Part shown: one piece after another, positions 51,801-60,407 of the stretch
Position numbering within the stretch: position 1 is the stretch's first letter
Layout: every line of letters starts with the position of its first letter
Assembly: GCA_965240325.2 (NCBI GenBank)
Contig: OZ251243.1
Span: 806,001 to 870,000 of the forward strand
Length of the DNA stretch: 64,000 nucleotides
Direction: 5' to 3'
Source: Rebecca billardiae RCC1528
Lineage: Eukaryota > Haptophyta
Translations under genes and position numbers: made by a program
The notes under the pieces: model-generated
The model's input: the letters and a program-made list of their open reading frames with translations, nothing else
Databases searched by the model: none
Told to the model about the DNA's origin: nothing

Positions 51801-54800
51801 AAGCCCGCCGCCAAGCCCGCCACCGAGCCCGCCACCGTCGCCACCGCCGTCTCCACCACCGAGCCCGCCGCCCTCGCCGCCGCCAAGCCCGCCGCCAAGC
51901 CCGCCACCGAGCCCGCCCCCGTCGCCGCCGCCCTCGCCGCCGCCCTCGCCGCCGCCCGCGCCGCCGCCGAGCCCGCCGCCCTCGCCCCCGCCTTCGCCGC
52001 CGCCCAGCCCGCCGCCCAGCCCGCCGCCGAGCCCGCCGCCCAGCCCACCTCCGTCGCCACCGCCGTCACCACCGCCCAGCCCACCGCCCAGCCCGCCGCC
52101 GAGCCCGCCGCCGTCGCCGCCGCCCAGCCCGCCGCCCAGCCCGCCGCCCAGCCCGCCGCCCAGCCCGCCGCCCAGCCCACCTCCATCGCCGCCGCCCAGC
52201 CCGCCGCCCAGCCCGCCGCCCAGCCCACCGCCCAGCCCGCCGCCGAGCCCACCCCCATCACCGCCGCCATCGCCACCGCCGAGTCCGCCGCCCAGCCCGC
52301 CGCCCAGCCCACCGCCGTCGCCGCCGCCGTCGCCGCCGCCGTCGCCGCCGCCGTCGCCGCCGCCAAGCCCGCCACCGTCGCCGCCGCCCAGCCCGCCGCC
52401 GAGCCCGCCGCCGAGCCCGCCGCCCTCGCCCCCGCCGCTGCCGCCGCCCTCGCCGCCGAGCCCGCCCTCGCCGCCGCCGCTGCCGCCGCCGCCCTCGTGC
52501 TTCGAACTGGGCGGCATCACAGACTTCAACAACCTCACCTACTCGGACGCGCTCGGCGGCTGGAACGGCTGGCAGAACGACCCTGACGGCGACTTCGACT
52601 GGGTGCGCAACATCGGCGAGACGCCGACGGCGGGCACCGGCCCGACTGCGCCGGCCGCGTCGAGTGACACGCTCTCGGGCGGCTCGGGCGGCCACTACAT
52701 CTACGCGGAGGCGACGGGGCAGCAGGTGGACGCTAACGCCATCCTCGTCACGTGCCAGCTCGTGCCCCTTGACACGACCCTCTTCTTTCTGTACCACGCG
52801 TACGGCGCGGACATGGGGATCCTGGACGTGGAGTTTCAGGTGCTCGACTTCCAGGCGGGGGTGGTCGACGCGCCGTGGAGCTTCGCCGGCCGCATCTCCA
52901 ACGTCGACCAGAACGCGTGGAAGGAGGGGCAGGTCGAGATCCAACAGCCGGTCGGCACGCGCGGCTTTGTGCGGCTGCGGTTCTCGCGCGGCATCTCCGA
53001 GCTCAGCGACTTTGCGATCGACGACATTGTGCTCACGCGCTTCCGGCCGCCGCCGCCGCCGAGCGCGCCGCCGCCGCCGCCGAGCGCGCCGCCGAGCCCG
53101 CCCACCGAGCAGGAGGCGACGCTCTTCACCACGATCCAATTCACGCGCGCCGCGAGTGACTCGGACGAGCGGCTGCGCGCCGCGCTCGAGTCGAGCGTCG
53201 AGCTCGCCATCGAGCTGCCTGGCGAGCAGTACCGCGGGATCGGGCTGGTGCGCGCGCTCGCGCCGCTCAACCTGCCCAACGCGAGCAGCGCGCCGAGCTC
53301 GCCCGTCGAGCTCGTCTTCCTCATCTTCGGCACGCTCAGCCTGGAGGCCCAGGGCTACGACGCGAACGCCAAGGCGGCCAACGTGACGGTGGGTTCGCTG
53401 CAGGCGGCCATAGACCGGACCGTCGCGCTGAGCGGGCAGGGCAACCTGACGGGGATCGTGACGGTGCTGAGCGTCGACTCGGTCTCGTCGGTCGAGAAGA
53501 TCTTCCCGCCGCCCTCGCCCGCGCCGCCGCCCGCGCCGCCCTCGCCGCCGCCGCGCACCGCCACCGTGGCCGACTCGGCCGCGCTGAGCTCCGAGATCTC
53601 GGTCGTCCCAGACGGCGGCGAGATTATCCTGGCCGAGGGCTCCTTCGACCTGAGCGAGGAGCTGGTGATCTCGGGCAAGCGAGACGTGGTGATCCGCGGG
53701 CAGGGCAACCTGACGGTGCTCAACGCGGGCGCGAGCGGCCGCCGGCTGATCGTCGCGAGCAACGTGCGGATGGTGCTGAGCAACATCACGCTGATGGCGG
53801 GCGGCGGCAACGGCACCGGCGCGGCCGGCGGCGCGCTGGACCTCAGCGGCGACGACACCGACGTTGAAGTGCGCGGCTGCACCTTCTCCTCGAACGGCGG
53901 CGCCGCCGTGAGCGTGAGCGGCCGGGGCAAGGTGAGGCTCGACGGCTGCACGTTCTCGGGCAACACCGGCGCGGCCACTGGCGCGGTCGGGCGGAGAAGA
54001 CGGCTCGCGACCGGCGCGGGCGCGGGCGCGGGCGTGCTCGTACGCGCGGGCGCCACCGTGACCATCGTCTCGTCGTCGTTCGTCAACAACTCGGCGGAGT
54101 TTGGCGCGGTGTACGCGGACTCTGGCTCGCAGCTCACGGTGCGGACGTCGAGCTTCGAGCGCGCCTCGCTCGGCGCGACGCAGGGCGGCGCGATCTGGGT
54201 GTCGGGCGCGACGCTCAACCTGGTAAGCAGCTCGTTTGTCAACAACGCCGCCTCCGAGTCGGGCGGCGCCGTGTACGCGGAGGCGAACAGCGTCGTGAGC
54301 GTGCGCAAGTGCACGTTCGAGGGCGGGCGCGACGTGGTCTCGGACGGGACGACGGCAGCCTCGTTCGACGGCGGCTCGATCGCCGTGACCGACTCGACGC
54401 TCGACGTGGTCGACTCGTCGTTCTCCAAGTCGACCGTCTCGCTCGTCGGCGGCTCGGGCGGCGCCATCTTTGCTCTGTCATCCAACGTGCGCATCACGGG
54501 CACCACCTTCTCCGGCTCTGTCGCGTCGAACGGCGGCGCGGTGTACTTCTACTCGCTGGACACGACGACGCGGCTGCTGCTCGGCGACAACAGCCTGCAG
54601 GGCAACTCGGCGCTCATCTGCGCCGGCATCAAGTTCGAGGCGGCGGACCGCGAGCTGATGCTCACCTGCGCCGAGAACACGTGCGGTGACGAGGTCGCGC
54701 TCGAGGCGACCAACCTGTGCAACGACGCCGACACGTCGGTCGTGTGCCCGCTGTACGACCTGACGGGGGTCACGCCGAGCACGGGCGCGAGCGTGCTCGG

Positions 54801-57800
54801 CGGCGAGCCGCTCAACGTGACGGGGTGCGGCTTCACCTCGTTCACGGGCGCGGCGCTCCTGCAGTTCGACTCGACGGCGGACGAGTTCGACGCGACGCAG
54901 CCGGTCACCGTGCTCAGCGCGACGCGCGCGCTCGTCACCTCACCTGAGGGCGTGGGCACAGCCTCGCTCTCGCTCTCGATCGGAGGCGAGGTCGCGCCGT
55001 CGAGCGTGAGCCTCCAGTACGAGGCGAACGTGCGCTGCCTGCCGGGCGAGGAGCCGAACGCCGCCTTCGACGCGTGCGAGCCGTGCCTCGACGGCTGGTA
55101 CAAGCCAGCGGCGGGCAACGTCGCGTGCACGCAGTGCTCGGAGGGCGACAACGACATCGACCTGTTCACGCGCAAGACGGGCGCAACCTCGCGCGACGAC
55201 TGCGTGTGCGGCGACACGGACGACGACGGCTTCGACAACCCGCCGCGCTCGGCGGGCGGCAGCCTCTCGTGCTTCTGCCCCGCCGGCTCGGAGTACTCCT
55301 CCGCTGGGCGCAACTGCGTCCCCTGCTCGGTCGGCTTCTACAAGTCGGAGTCAGCCGACAAGGACCGCAAGTGCATCTCGTGCGAAGACGATGACCCCAA
55401 CCTGACGACGGAGCTGACGGGCTCCAACTCGTTCGAGCAGTGCGTGTGCGACGCGGGCTTCTTCCTGCGCGAGGGCGAGGACGCCGACGGCACCGCCGTC
55501 AAGTCGTGCTACCCGTGCGATTCCACCTCGACCGACGGGTGCCCGCAGGAGAGCGTCACCATCCAGACGCTCAACCTGCGCTCCGGCCACTGGCGCGCGC
55601 GCGACGAGACAGCCGACATCCGCACGTGCCCGGTCGAGGCGGCGTGCCAGGGCGGCTCGTCGAGCAGCGCGTACTGCGCGCCGCACCACGTCGGCCCGTA
55701 CTGCTCCGTGTGCGAGGAGGGGCACCACGTCGGCGCGAACGGCCTGTGCACGGCGTGCGACTCGGGCGAGCTGCGGCGCGCGGGCTTCATCGCGCTTGGC
55801 GTCGTGCTCGGCGTGGCGGTGGCGGCGGCGCTGGTCGTGCTGCGCGTGCGCACGCTGCGCAACGCGGGCAGGTACCGCATCCCCGCGTCGCTGCTCATCA
55901 CGATGCGCGTGACGGGCCGCTCGCTCCTCGCCTTCCTGCAGATCCTCCTGCTGATTGAGCGCGCGTACGGGGTCACGCTCCCAAACGCGTTCAAAAATTT
56001 CGTCCTCAACCTGCGCTTCCTGCAGCTCGACTCGCTGTACGTGTACGGCCTCTCGTGCGTGGGCGCGGACTACTACTTCAACATGTACATGCTCTCGCTG
56101 CTGCCCGCCGCCGTGTGCGCGCTCGCGACGCTGCGCGCGCTGCTGCTCTACGCGCTCCTCGGCCGCAAGATCACGATCGAGGCGATTGGCACGCCGACGC
56201 TGCTCGTCGCGTACGTCGCGCTGCCCACGGCGATCACGACGATCTACTCCTTCTTCAACTTTGAGTTTGTGGACGCGGAGGCGGCGGAGCGCACGCTGTA
56301 CCTGCGCGTGGACTACTCGCTCCGCTTCGGCTCGGAGCTGCACGACTTCCACATGCCCTTCGCCATCATCTTCATGGTGGTGTACACCGTGCTTCTGCCC
56401 GCCACCCTCTACCATGTACTTGTGCAGCCGGGAGGCATCACGCTTCGCTTCCTCGCGATTGGCTACCGCGAGCCGGTGGGCTGGTGGGAGTCGATCGAGG
56501 TGGTGCGGCAGGTGCTGCTCGCGGGCGTCGCGGTGATCGTCGGGCTGGTGATCCGCCTCTCCCTCGAGCAGCGCTTCCCGCAGATCTCGCCTCAAGACGT
56601 CGGCATCTACGTCTCGGCCATCCAGCTATTGTTTGCCATCCTCGTGCAGATGCTGTTCACGATCCTCACCGCGACGGTGAAGCCGCTCGAGGCGAACGCG
56701 AACCACCTGGTGTCGCTGCTCGCGCACACGGCGCTCGCGCTGATCCTCGTCTTCACGCTGGTGCACCACCTGATGCGCCGCATCGCGCTCGCCTCGATCC
56801 ACCCGTTCGACGTGGAGCTGGGCATCGGCATGATTGTCGTCACGATCTGCGTGCTCTTCGTGGGCATCCCGGCGCTGCTGCGCGAGGCGCAGCGCGAGCG
56901 CAACAAGCTGGTGCTGCGGGACGCGCAGGACAACCAGCGAATCCGCGCGCGCCCGCTCGCGGCGAGCGGCGAGCGCTTCCACGCGTTCATCAGCCACGGT
57001 GCGCGCCGCGCGGCCGCGCGGCCGCGCGCCGCGCGCTGGCCGCGCGCTCGCTGGTCGCTCGCGCGCGCGGCCGGCGCCGCGTCCGCGCGCTGCTGCCCGC
57101 CTGCTCACCACGCCGCCGCCGCCGCCGCCGCGCCCCTCCGCCCGCGCCCCCCCCCCGCAGTCTGGTCGACGGGCCAGGACCAGTCGCGCTCGCTCAAGGC
57201 GCAGCTGATGGCGGCCGTCCCCGGCATCGATGTCTTCCTTGACGTGGACAACCTGACCGATATCGGCTCCCTGGAGAGCCTCGTGACCGAGACGCAGTGC
57301 GTGATCTTCTTCCTCTCGCGGGGCTTCTTCCGCTCGCGCAACTGCCGGCGCGAGGTGCTCGCGGCCTTCGCGGCGAAGAAGCCGTGCATCATCGTCACCG
57401 AGACCTCCGCGATCCACGGCGGCGCGACGCTCGCCGCGATGCGCGCCGAGTGTGAGTCGTGTGGGGACCCGCGCGTGAGTGTTCTGGCGGAGCACTTCTT
57501 CGGCGGCTCGCGCGACGCGCTGCGCAACGCGCGCACGCGCGACGAGGCGCCGGAGGAGGCGCCCGTCTCGCACTCGATCCGGTGGTACCGCGAGGCCGCG
57601 CACCTGCGCATCACCGTGCTCGAGGTTTGCGAGCAGCTCCGCGCGGCGGGCGTGTTGCTGCCTCCGCCAGAGGACCTGACCAACCCGTACTCGCTCAAGT
57701 TTGGGTGGAATGCGCTGCGCGACCGCACGGCGGTCGCGGCGCTGCGCGAGGGGCAGGTGCCCGTGCTGCTGCGCAGGCACGGCGCGCTCGTCGTGCAGTA

Positions 57801-59493
57801 CCACTCGCTCGCCGCGCGGCGCGGGCTCGACAGGCAGCGCTCGGTGCAGCGGATGCTCTCAGGGCAGGCCGGTGGGCCGCGCGCGATCGAGCCGGACGGC
57901 GGCGGCGAGGAGGAGGGCGCGGCCGCGAGCGGGGCGTCCGCGGAGGGCGCGTCGCCCGCGCGGCCGGGCACCGCGAGCTCGGGCGCCGGGCGCGGCAAGA
58001 AGCCGGGCTCGCCTGAGCGGCGCGGGATGCTCGCCCGCACGGGCTCGCGCATCCTGAGCGGAGGCGGCGACGCGCGGCGCGTCTCGCCGGAGGATGGCAC
58101 GGCCGAGGGCGAGGAGGCGGACTCGGACCTCGGCGGCGACGACGCGGACGGCGCGGAGGCGGCGGCTCTGATGGACGACGTGCGCGTGCTCAAGCTCGAG
58201 CGCAACATCCACGTCGTCATCCGGCCGATGCAGCTGCACCGGCCAAGGCGCACATACCCCGCGCACGAGCGGCCGCACGTGCTGCTGCTGCTGCGCGCGG
58301 ACACGTTCGGCTGGGGCATGGTGATCGACGAGATCGACGACTTCGACAAGCTGCTGGCGGGCGACTACCGGCACCCGCTGCCGAGCACGCTCGCGTCCGC
58401 GCGCATCGCCGACGTCGACGTGTACCACCTGCCGCGCCACCTCGCGCCCGAGCTCACGCCGGGCGCTGCCGAGCCTATCGCCACCCTCGCAGGCGAGCTC
58501 AATACCGACCTGCATGACCTGCAGCTGCTGCACCGCACCGAGGACGGCACGGGGTGGCAGTACGTGGGGCGCGACGGGCCCGAGCGCAAGAGCGGCCGCG
58601 GGCTGATCGCCTGGCCGCAGGATGGGCGGCTGGCCGCGCGGCTCGCGCGCATGATCGAGGCGGGCGGGCACGTGATGACGGTTCTGCTGGACGACGACTC
58701 GGCCATGACTGTGCCTTTCCACTACATCCTGTGGACCGCCCCGCTGCTGCTGCGCCAGGGCCTCTCCTATGAGCGGATCTGGGGCCCGCTCGCGGTGCCG
58801 CTGCGCGTGGGCGCGCACGAGGACGCGTCCAACGACGACATCTCGCGCAACATCATCAAGGTGCTGCGGGGCGACCTGTCGGGCAGCTCGGTGCATCTCG
58901 AGCAGGGCGGGCCGAGCGGTGGGAGGCATGGCGCGCTGCACCGCTCCTTCCACTCGGCGCGGTCCAAGACCTTCCGCAAGGGCAGCGCGTACAGCACGGC
59001 GATGGCGGAGGCGGCGCGCGAGTCTTCCCTCCACTCGGAGCATCGCCGCACCGCGACGAGCCGCGCGTCGGCGCAGGGGCAGAGCCCGCCGATGCAGCGA
59101 GGCTCAACCACGGGCAGCGTCGGCGGCGCGTCGCCGCCCACGCAGGCGTCGTCCGCCGCCCAGCGCCGCCCCCCGCCGCCCAGCTCGTCCCCGCCGCCGC
59201 GCGGCAGCGCGGGCGAGGGCGCCGACACGGAGCAGCCAGGCGCGGGGGCTGCGACCCAGGCATCGCCCGTGCCGGGCCCGGACCGGGTGACGCCGGGGGC
59301 AACGCGCGCGGCCGCGGGCGCGCCCGCGCCCGCCGCACCGAGCGGTGGTGGCGAGGGCGACGATGCGGCCTTGAGCGATGGCTCGCGCAGCCGAACGGCG
59401 CCGCCGCGGACACCGCCGGCTGCGACGGGCGGCGGCGAGGGGTCGGCATCCGCCGCGACATCGTCAGCCCCGGCGCACGCCAAGCAGGCATGA
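48865..59493 (+). CDS. Giant receptor-like protein: (SPPP)n-MAM-beta-helix-IPT-Cys-rich-TM-TIR
   Basis: About 3,488 aa in two exons, 48865-56998 and 57161-59493. Order of parts: basic leader and signal peptide (LLAACVLAVLCAGLPAAAQD, residues 33-52); (SPPP)n stalk 53-1210; MAM domain 1211-1394 (GDFDWVRN, GTGPT, GGHYIYAEA, YHAYGADMGILDVE, FAIDDIVL); two short Pro-rich linkers with an unassigned domain between them; right-handed beta-helix 1566-1900 with repeated SSFVNN/GGAVYAE-type rungs; IPT/TIG-like region about 1963-2054; Cys-rich TNFR/ephrin-receptor-like region 2054-2300; about ten TM helices 2306-2685; TIR domain from 2705. The in-frame 162-bp intron splits the TIR start: FHAFISH|VWSTGQDQSRSL, GIDVFLDVDNLTDI, CVIFFLSRGFFRSRNC, with Glu2776 at the NADase position. 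The last 600 residues hold an unassigned domain and a disordered tail. Family knowledge suggests a surface sensor; no function is proven. Confidence 0.88.
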   Translation: MGKRASRTRVGDAARGGSHAQGWSGRRRGQPSLLAACVLAVLCAGLPAAAQDPSPPPSPPPSPPPSPPPSPPPSPPPSPPPPSPPPSPPPSPPPSPPPSPPPSPPPSPPPPSPPPSPPPSPPPSPPPSPPPSPPPSPPPSPPPSPPPSPPPSPPPSPPPSPPPSPPPSPPPSPPPSPPPPSPPPSPPPSPPPSPPPSPPPSPPPSPPPSPPPPSPPPSPPPSPPPSPPPSPPPSPPPSPPPSPPPSPPPSPPPSPPPSPPPSPPPPSPPPSPPPSPPPSPPPPSPPPSPPPSPPPSPPPPSPPPSPPPSPPPSPPPSPPPSPPPSPPPSPPPPSPPPSPPPSPPPSPPPSPPPSPPPSPPPSPPPSPPPSPPPSPPPSPPPSPPPSPPPSPPPPSPPPSPPPSPPPSPPPSPPPPSPPPSPPPSPPPSPPPSPPPSPPPSPPPSPPPSPPPSPPPSPPPSPPPSPPPPSPPPSPPPSPPPSPPPSPPPSPPPSPPPSPPPSPPPSPPPSPPPSPPPSPPPSPPPSPPPSPPPPSPPPSPPPSPPPSPPPSPPPSPPPSPPPSPPPSPPPSPPPSPPPSPPPSPPPSPPPSPPPSPPPPSPPPSPPPSPPPSPPPSPPPSPPPSPPPSPPPSPPPSPPPSPPPSPPPSPPPSPPPSPPPSPPPPSPPPSPPPSPPPSPPPSPPPSPPPSPPPSPPPSPPPSPPPRPPPSPPPSPPPSPPPSPPPSPPPSPPPSPPPSPPPSPPPSPPPSPPPSPPPSPPPSPPPSPPPSPPPSPPPSPPPSPPPSPPPSPPPSPPPSPPPSPPPSPPPSPPPSPPPSPPPSPPPSPPPSPPPSPPPSPPPSPPPSPPPSPPPSPPPSPPPSPPPSPPPSPPPSPPPSPPPSPPPSPPPSPPPSPPPSPPPSPPPSPPPSPPPSPPPSPPPSPPPSPPPSPPPSPPPSPPPSPPPSPPPSPPPSPPPSPPPSPPPSPPPSPPPSPPPSPPPSPPPSPPPSPPPSPPPSPPPSPPPSPPPSPPPSPPPSPPPSPPPSPPPSPPPAPPPSPPPSPPPSPPPSPPPSPPPSPPPSPPPSPPPSPPPSPPPSPPPSPPPSPPPSPPPSPPPSPPPSPPPSPPPSPPPSPPPSPPPSPPPSPPPSPPPSPPPSPPPSPPPSPPPSPPPSPPPSPPPSPPPSPPPSPPPSPPPSPPPSPPPSPPPSPPPLPPPSPPSPPSPPPLPPPPSCFELGGITDFNNLTYSDALGGWNGWQNDPDGDFDWVRNIGETPTAGTGPTAPAASSDTLSGGSGGHYIYAEATGQQVDANAILVTCQLVPLDTTLFFLYHAYGADMGILDVEFQVLDFQAGVVDAPWSFAGRISNVDQNAWKEGQVEIQQPVGTRGFVRLRFSRGISELSDFAIDDIVLTRFRPPPPPSAPPPPPSAPPSPPTEQEATLFTTIQFTRAASDSDERLRAALESSVELAIELPGEQYRGIGLVRALAPLNLPNASSAPSSPVELVFLIFGTLSLEAQGYDANAKAANVTVGSLQAAIDRTVALSGQGNLTGIVTVLSVDSVSSVEKIFPPPSPAPPPAPPSPPPRTATVADSAALSSEISVVPDGGEIILAEGSFDLSEELVISGKRDVVIRGQGNLTVLNAGASGRRLIVASNVRMVLSNITLMAGGGNGTGAAGGALDLSGDDTDVEVRGCTFSSNGGAAVSVSGRGKVRLDGCTFSGNTGAATGAVGRRRRLATGAGAGAGVLVRAGATVTIVSSSFVNNSAEFGAVYADSGSQLTVRTSSFERASLGATQGGAIWVSGATLNLVSSSFVNNAASESGGAVYAEANSVVSVRKCTFEGGRDVVSDGTTAASFDGGSIAVTDSTLDVVDSSFSKSTVSLVGGSGGAIFALSSNVRITGTTFSGSVASNGGAVYFYSLDTTTRLLLGDNSLQGNSALICAGIKFEAADRELMLTCAENTCGDEVALEATNLCNDADTSVVCPLYDLTGVTPSTGASVLGGEPLNVTGCGFTSFTGAALLQFDSTADEFDATQPVTVLSATRALVTSPEGVGTASLSLSIGGEVAPSSVSLQYEANVRCLPGEEPNAAFDACEPCLDGWYKPAAGNVACTQCSEGDNDIDLFTRKTGATSRDDCVCGDTDDDGFDNPPRSAGGSLSCFCPAGSEYSSAGRNCVPCSVGFYKSESADKDRKCISCEDDDPNLTTELTGSNSFEQCVCDAGFFLREGEDADGTAVKSCYPCDSTSTDGCPQESVTIQTLNLRSGHWRARDETADIRTCPVEAACQGGSSSSAYCAPHHVGPYCSVCEEGHHVGANGLCTACDSGELRRAGFIALGVVLGVAVAAALVVLRVRTLRNAGRYRIPASLLITMRVTGRSLLAFLQILLLIERAYGVTLPNAFKNFVLNLRFLQLDSLYVYGLSCVGADYYFNMYMLSLLPAAVCALATLRALLLYALLGRKITIEAIGTPTLLVAYVALPTAITTIYSFFNFEFVDAEAAERTLYLRVDYSLRFGSELHDFHMPFAIIFMVVYTVLLPATLYHVLVQPGGITLRFLAIGYREPVGWWESIEVVRQVLLAGVAVIVGLVIRLSLEQRFPQISPQDVGIYVSAIQLLFAILVQMLFTILTATVKPLEANANHLVSLLAHTALALILVFTLVHHLMRRIALASIHPFDVELGIGMIVVTICVLFVGIPALLREAQRERNKLVLRDAQDNQRIRARPLAASGERFHAFISHGARRAAARPRAARWPRARWSLARAAGAASARCCPPAHHAAAAAAAPLRPRPPPAVWSTGQDQSRSLKAQLMAAVPGIDVFLDVDNLTDIGSLESLVTETQCVIFFLSRGFFRSRNCRREVLAAFAAKKPCIIVTETSAIHGGATLAAMRAECESCGDPRVSVLAEHFFGGSRDALRNARTRDEAPEEAPVSHSIRWYREAAHLRITVLEVCEQLRAAGVLLPPPEDLTNPYSLKFGWNALRDRTAVAALREGQVPVLLRRHGALVVQYHSLAARRGLDRQRSVQRMLSGQAGGPRAIEPDGGGEEEGAAASGASAEGASPARPGTASSGAGRGKKPGSPERRGMLARTGSRILSGGGDARRVSPEDGTAEGEEADSDLGGDDADGAEAAALMDDVRVLKLERNIHVVIRPMQLHRPRRTYPAHERPHVLLLLRADTFGWGMVIDEIDDFDKLLAGDYRHPLPSTLASARIADVDVYHLPRHLAPELTPGAAEPIATLAGELNTDLHDLQLLHRTEDGTGWQYVGRDGPERKSGRGLIAWPQDGRLAARLARMIEAGGHVMTVLLDDDSAMTVPFHYILWTAPLLLRQGLSYERIWGPLAVPLRVGAHEDASNDDISRNIIKVLRGDLSGSSVHLEQGGPSGGRHGALHRSFHSARSKTFRKGSAYSTAMAEAARESSLHSEHRRTATSRASAQGQSPPMQRGSTTGSVGGASPPTQASSAAQRRPPPPSSSPPPRGSAGEGADTEQPGAGAATQASPVPGPDRVTPGATRAAAGAPAPAAPSGGGEGDDAALSDGSRSRTAPPRTPPAATGGGEGSASAATSSAPAHAKQA
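49021..52495 (+). repeat. Coding (SPPP)n minisatellite, about 3.5 kb
   Basis: About 290 units of Ser-Pro-Pro-Pro, with occasional extra Pro (SPPPP). Codons vary freely (AGC/TCG/TCA/AGT for Ser; CCG/CCA/CCC/CCT for Pro), but the peptide is almost perfect: one Arg (50973-50975), one Ala (51958-51960) and Leu only at the end. As in extensins and pherophorins, such tracts are usually hydroxylated and glycosylated rods. Confidence 0.97.
56999..57160 (+). other. In-frame 162-bp intron inside the TIR domain
   Basis: Donor GTGCGCGC after AGCCACG and acceptor CCCCCGCAG before TCTGGTCGAC. Removal restores HVWSTGQDQ. The intron has no stop in the coding frame and encodes 54 residues of Ala/Arg/Pro low complexity if retained. 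Confidence 0.85.
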
Positions 59494-59509
59494 CATCATC
59501 ATCATCATC

Positions 59510-59656
59510 ATGGCCCGCGGTGCAGGGCGGAGCGCGCAGCGTGGAGCCCGCACCAGCGGGCCCGAACCACGTTTCAAAAAGATCTTTGATCAAGAAAAAA
59601 GGGACGGGGGGCGATTTTTAGGGCTGGCGGAGACCGAGTTTCGAGTTTTTGAGATC
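59510..59656 (-). repeat. Dispersed repeat R1, copy 3
   Basis: Reverse complement of the copy at 24153-24302 with few differences. It begins 17 bp after the stop codon of the receptor-like gene, beside a (CAT)n run, so it lies in that gene's 3' UTR or just beyond. Confidence 0.85.
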
Positions 59657-60407
59657 GCATAGAGAGGTCTATTAGGCCGAAAATAAGCGCGTCCAGCTCA
59701 TTCCCTTAAGTAAAGTGCGATCTGGACGTCAGCTGGACGTGACATTAACGTAACGGTTCGTTACGAGCGCGATTTTGTGGGTAGACTCTCGTTCATGTGT
59801 GATAGTTTGCCTCCGCCTTGATGAATATGAACTTGGCTTCGCGGCGGTTGGTATCTAGAGTCTAAAACCCGCAAGCCTTATTGAAAATACCCGCGCAGCT
59901 ATTCGTTGCCAGCCCATTCCATAGTCACTGACTTACCGAGCTGGCGAGCTCAAAACCTGCCGTCGTCGCAAGGACGACGTGCTGTGCAGGTTTCTTCTGC
60001 TGGGGTGGCGAGCGAGCCTCGACGACTCTTGGTTGGTCCGCAAGGGGGCGCTCGATGGGCAGGTGCGCGTGGCAAGTGCCGAGTGGCGCCTGGAGCGCGC
60101 GTCTGCGGCGGGTCCCGACGGCCGTCGACATCGCGTTCGTGCCCGCTCACTAGTCACTCCGCACGCCCCTGCCGCGCCCTGTCGATGCCTGCGCGGCCGG
60201 CCGGCGCGCGGCCGCGCCGCCGCCGCCGCAGCCGCCGCCCTGTGTTCGGGCTCTCGCAAGCTCGGGGGCAGCGGCGCATGATGCCGGACTGATCGATCTC
60301 GGAGTCTCCGACTTCACCACACGCCCCCCTTGCCATGCCTCTCCGCCAGGGTCTCCCAGAACTCTTCTTCAGAGCAGGCGCAAGTCGAACTCGGAACTGG
60401 CCGCGGC
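59657..60407. other. Intergenic, no gene recognised
   Basis: Mixed composition with short open frames in several directions and no domain. Confidence 0.35.

Noticed and set aside
48743-53386. Very long open frames in other frames and on the minus strand across the Pro-rich tract (Arg-rich, Gly-rich and Ala/Gly-rich predicted peptides up to about 1,500 aa)
   Set aside because: The repeat (AGC/TCG + CCN)n contains no stop in any frame, so all frames are open. Only the SPPP frame has a signal peptide and continues into real domains.
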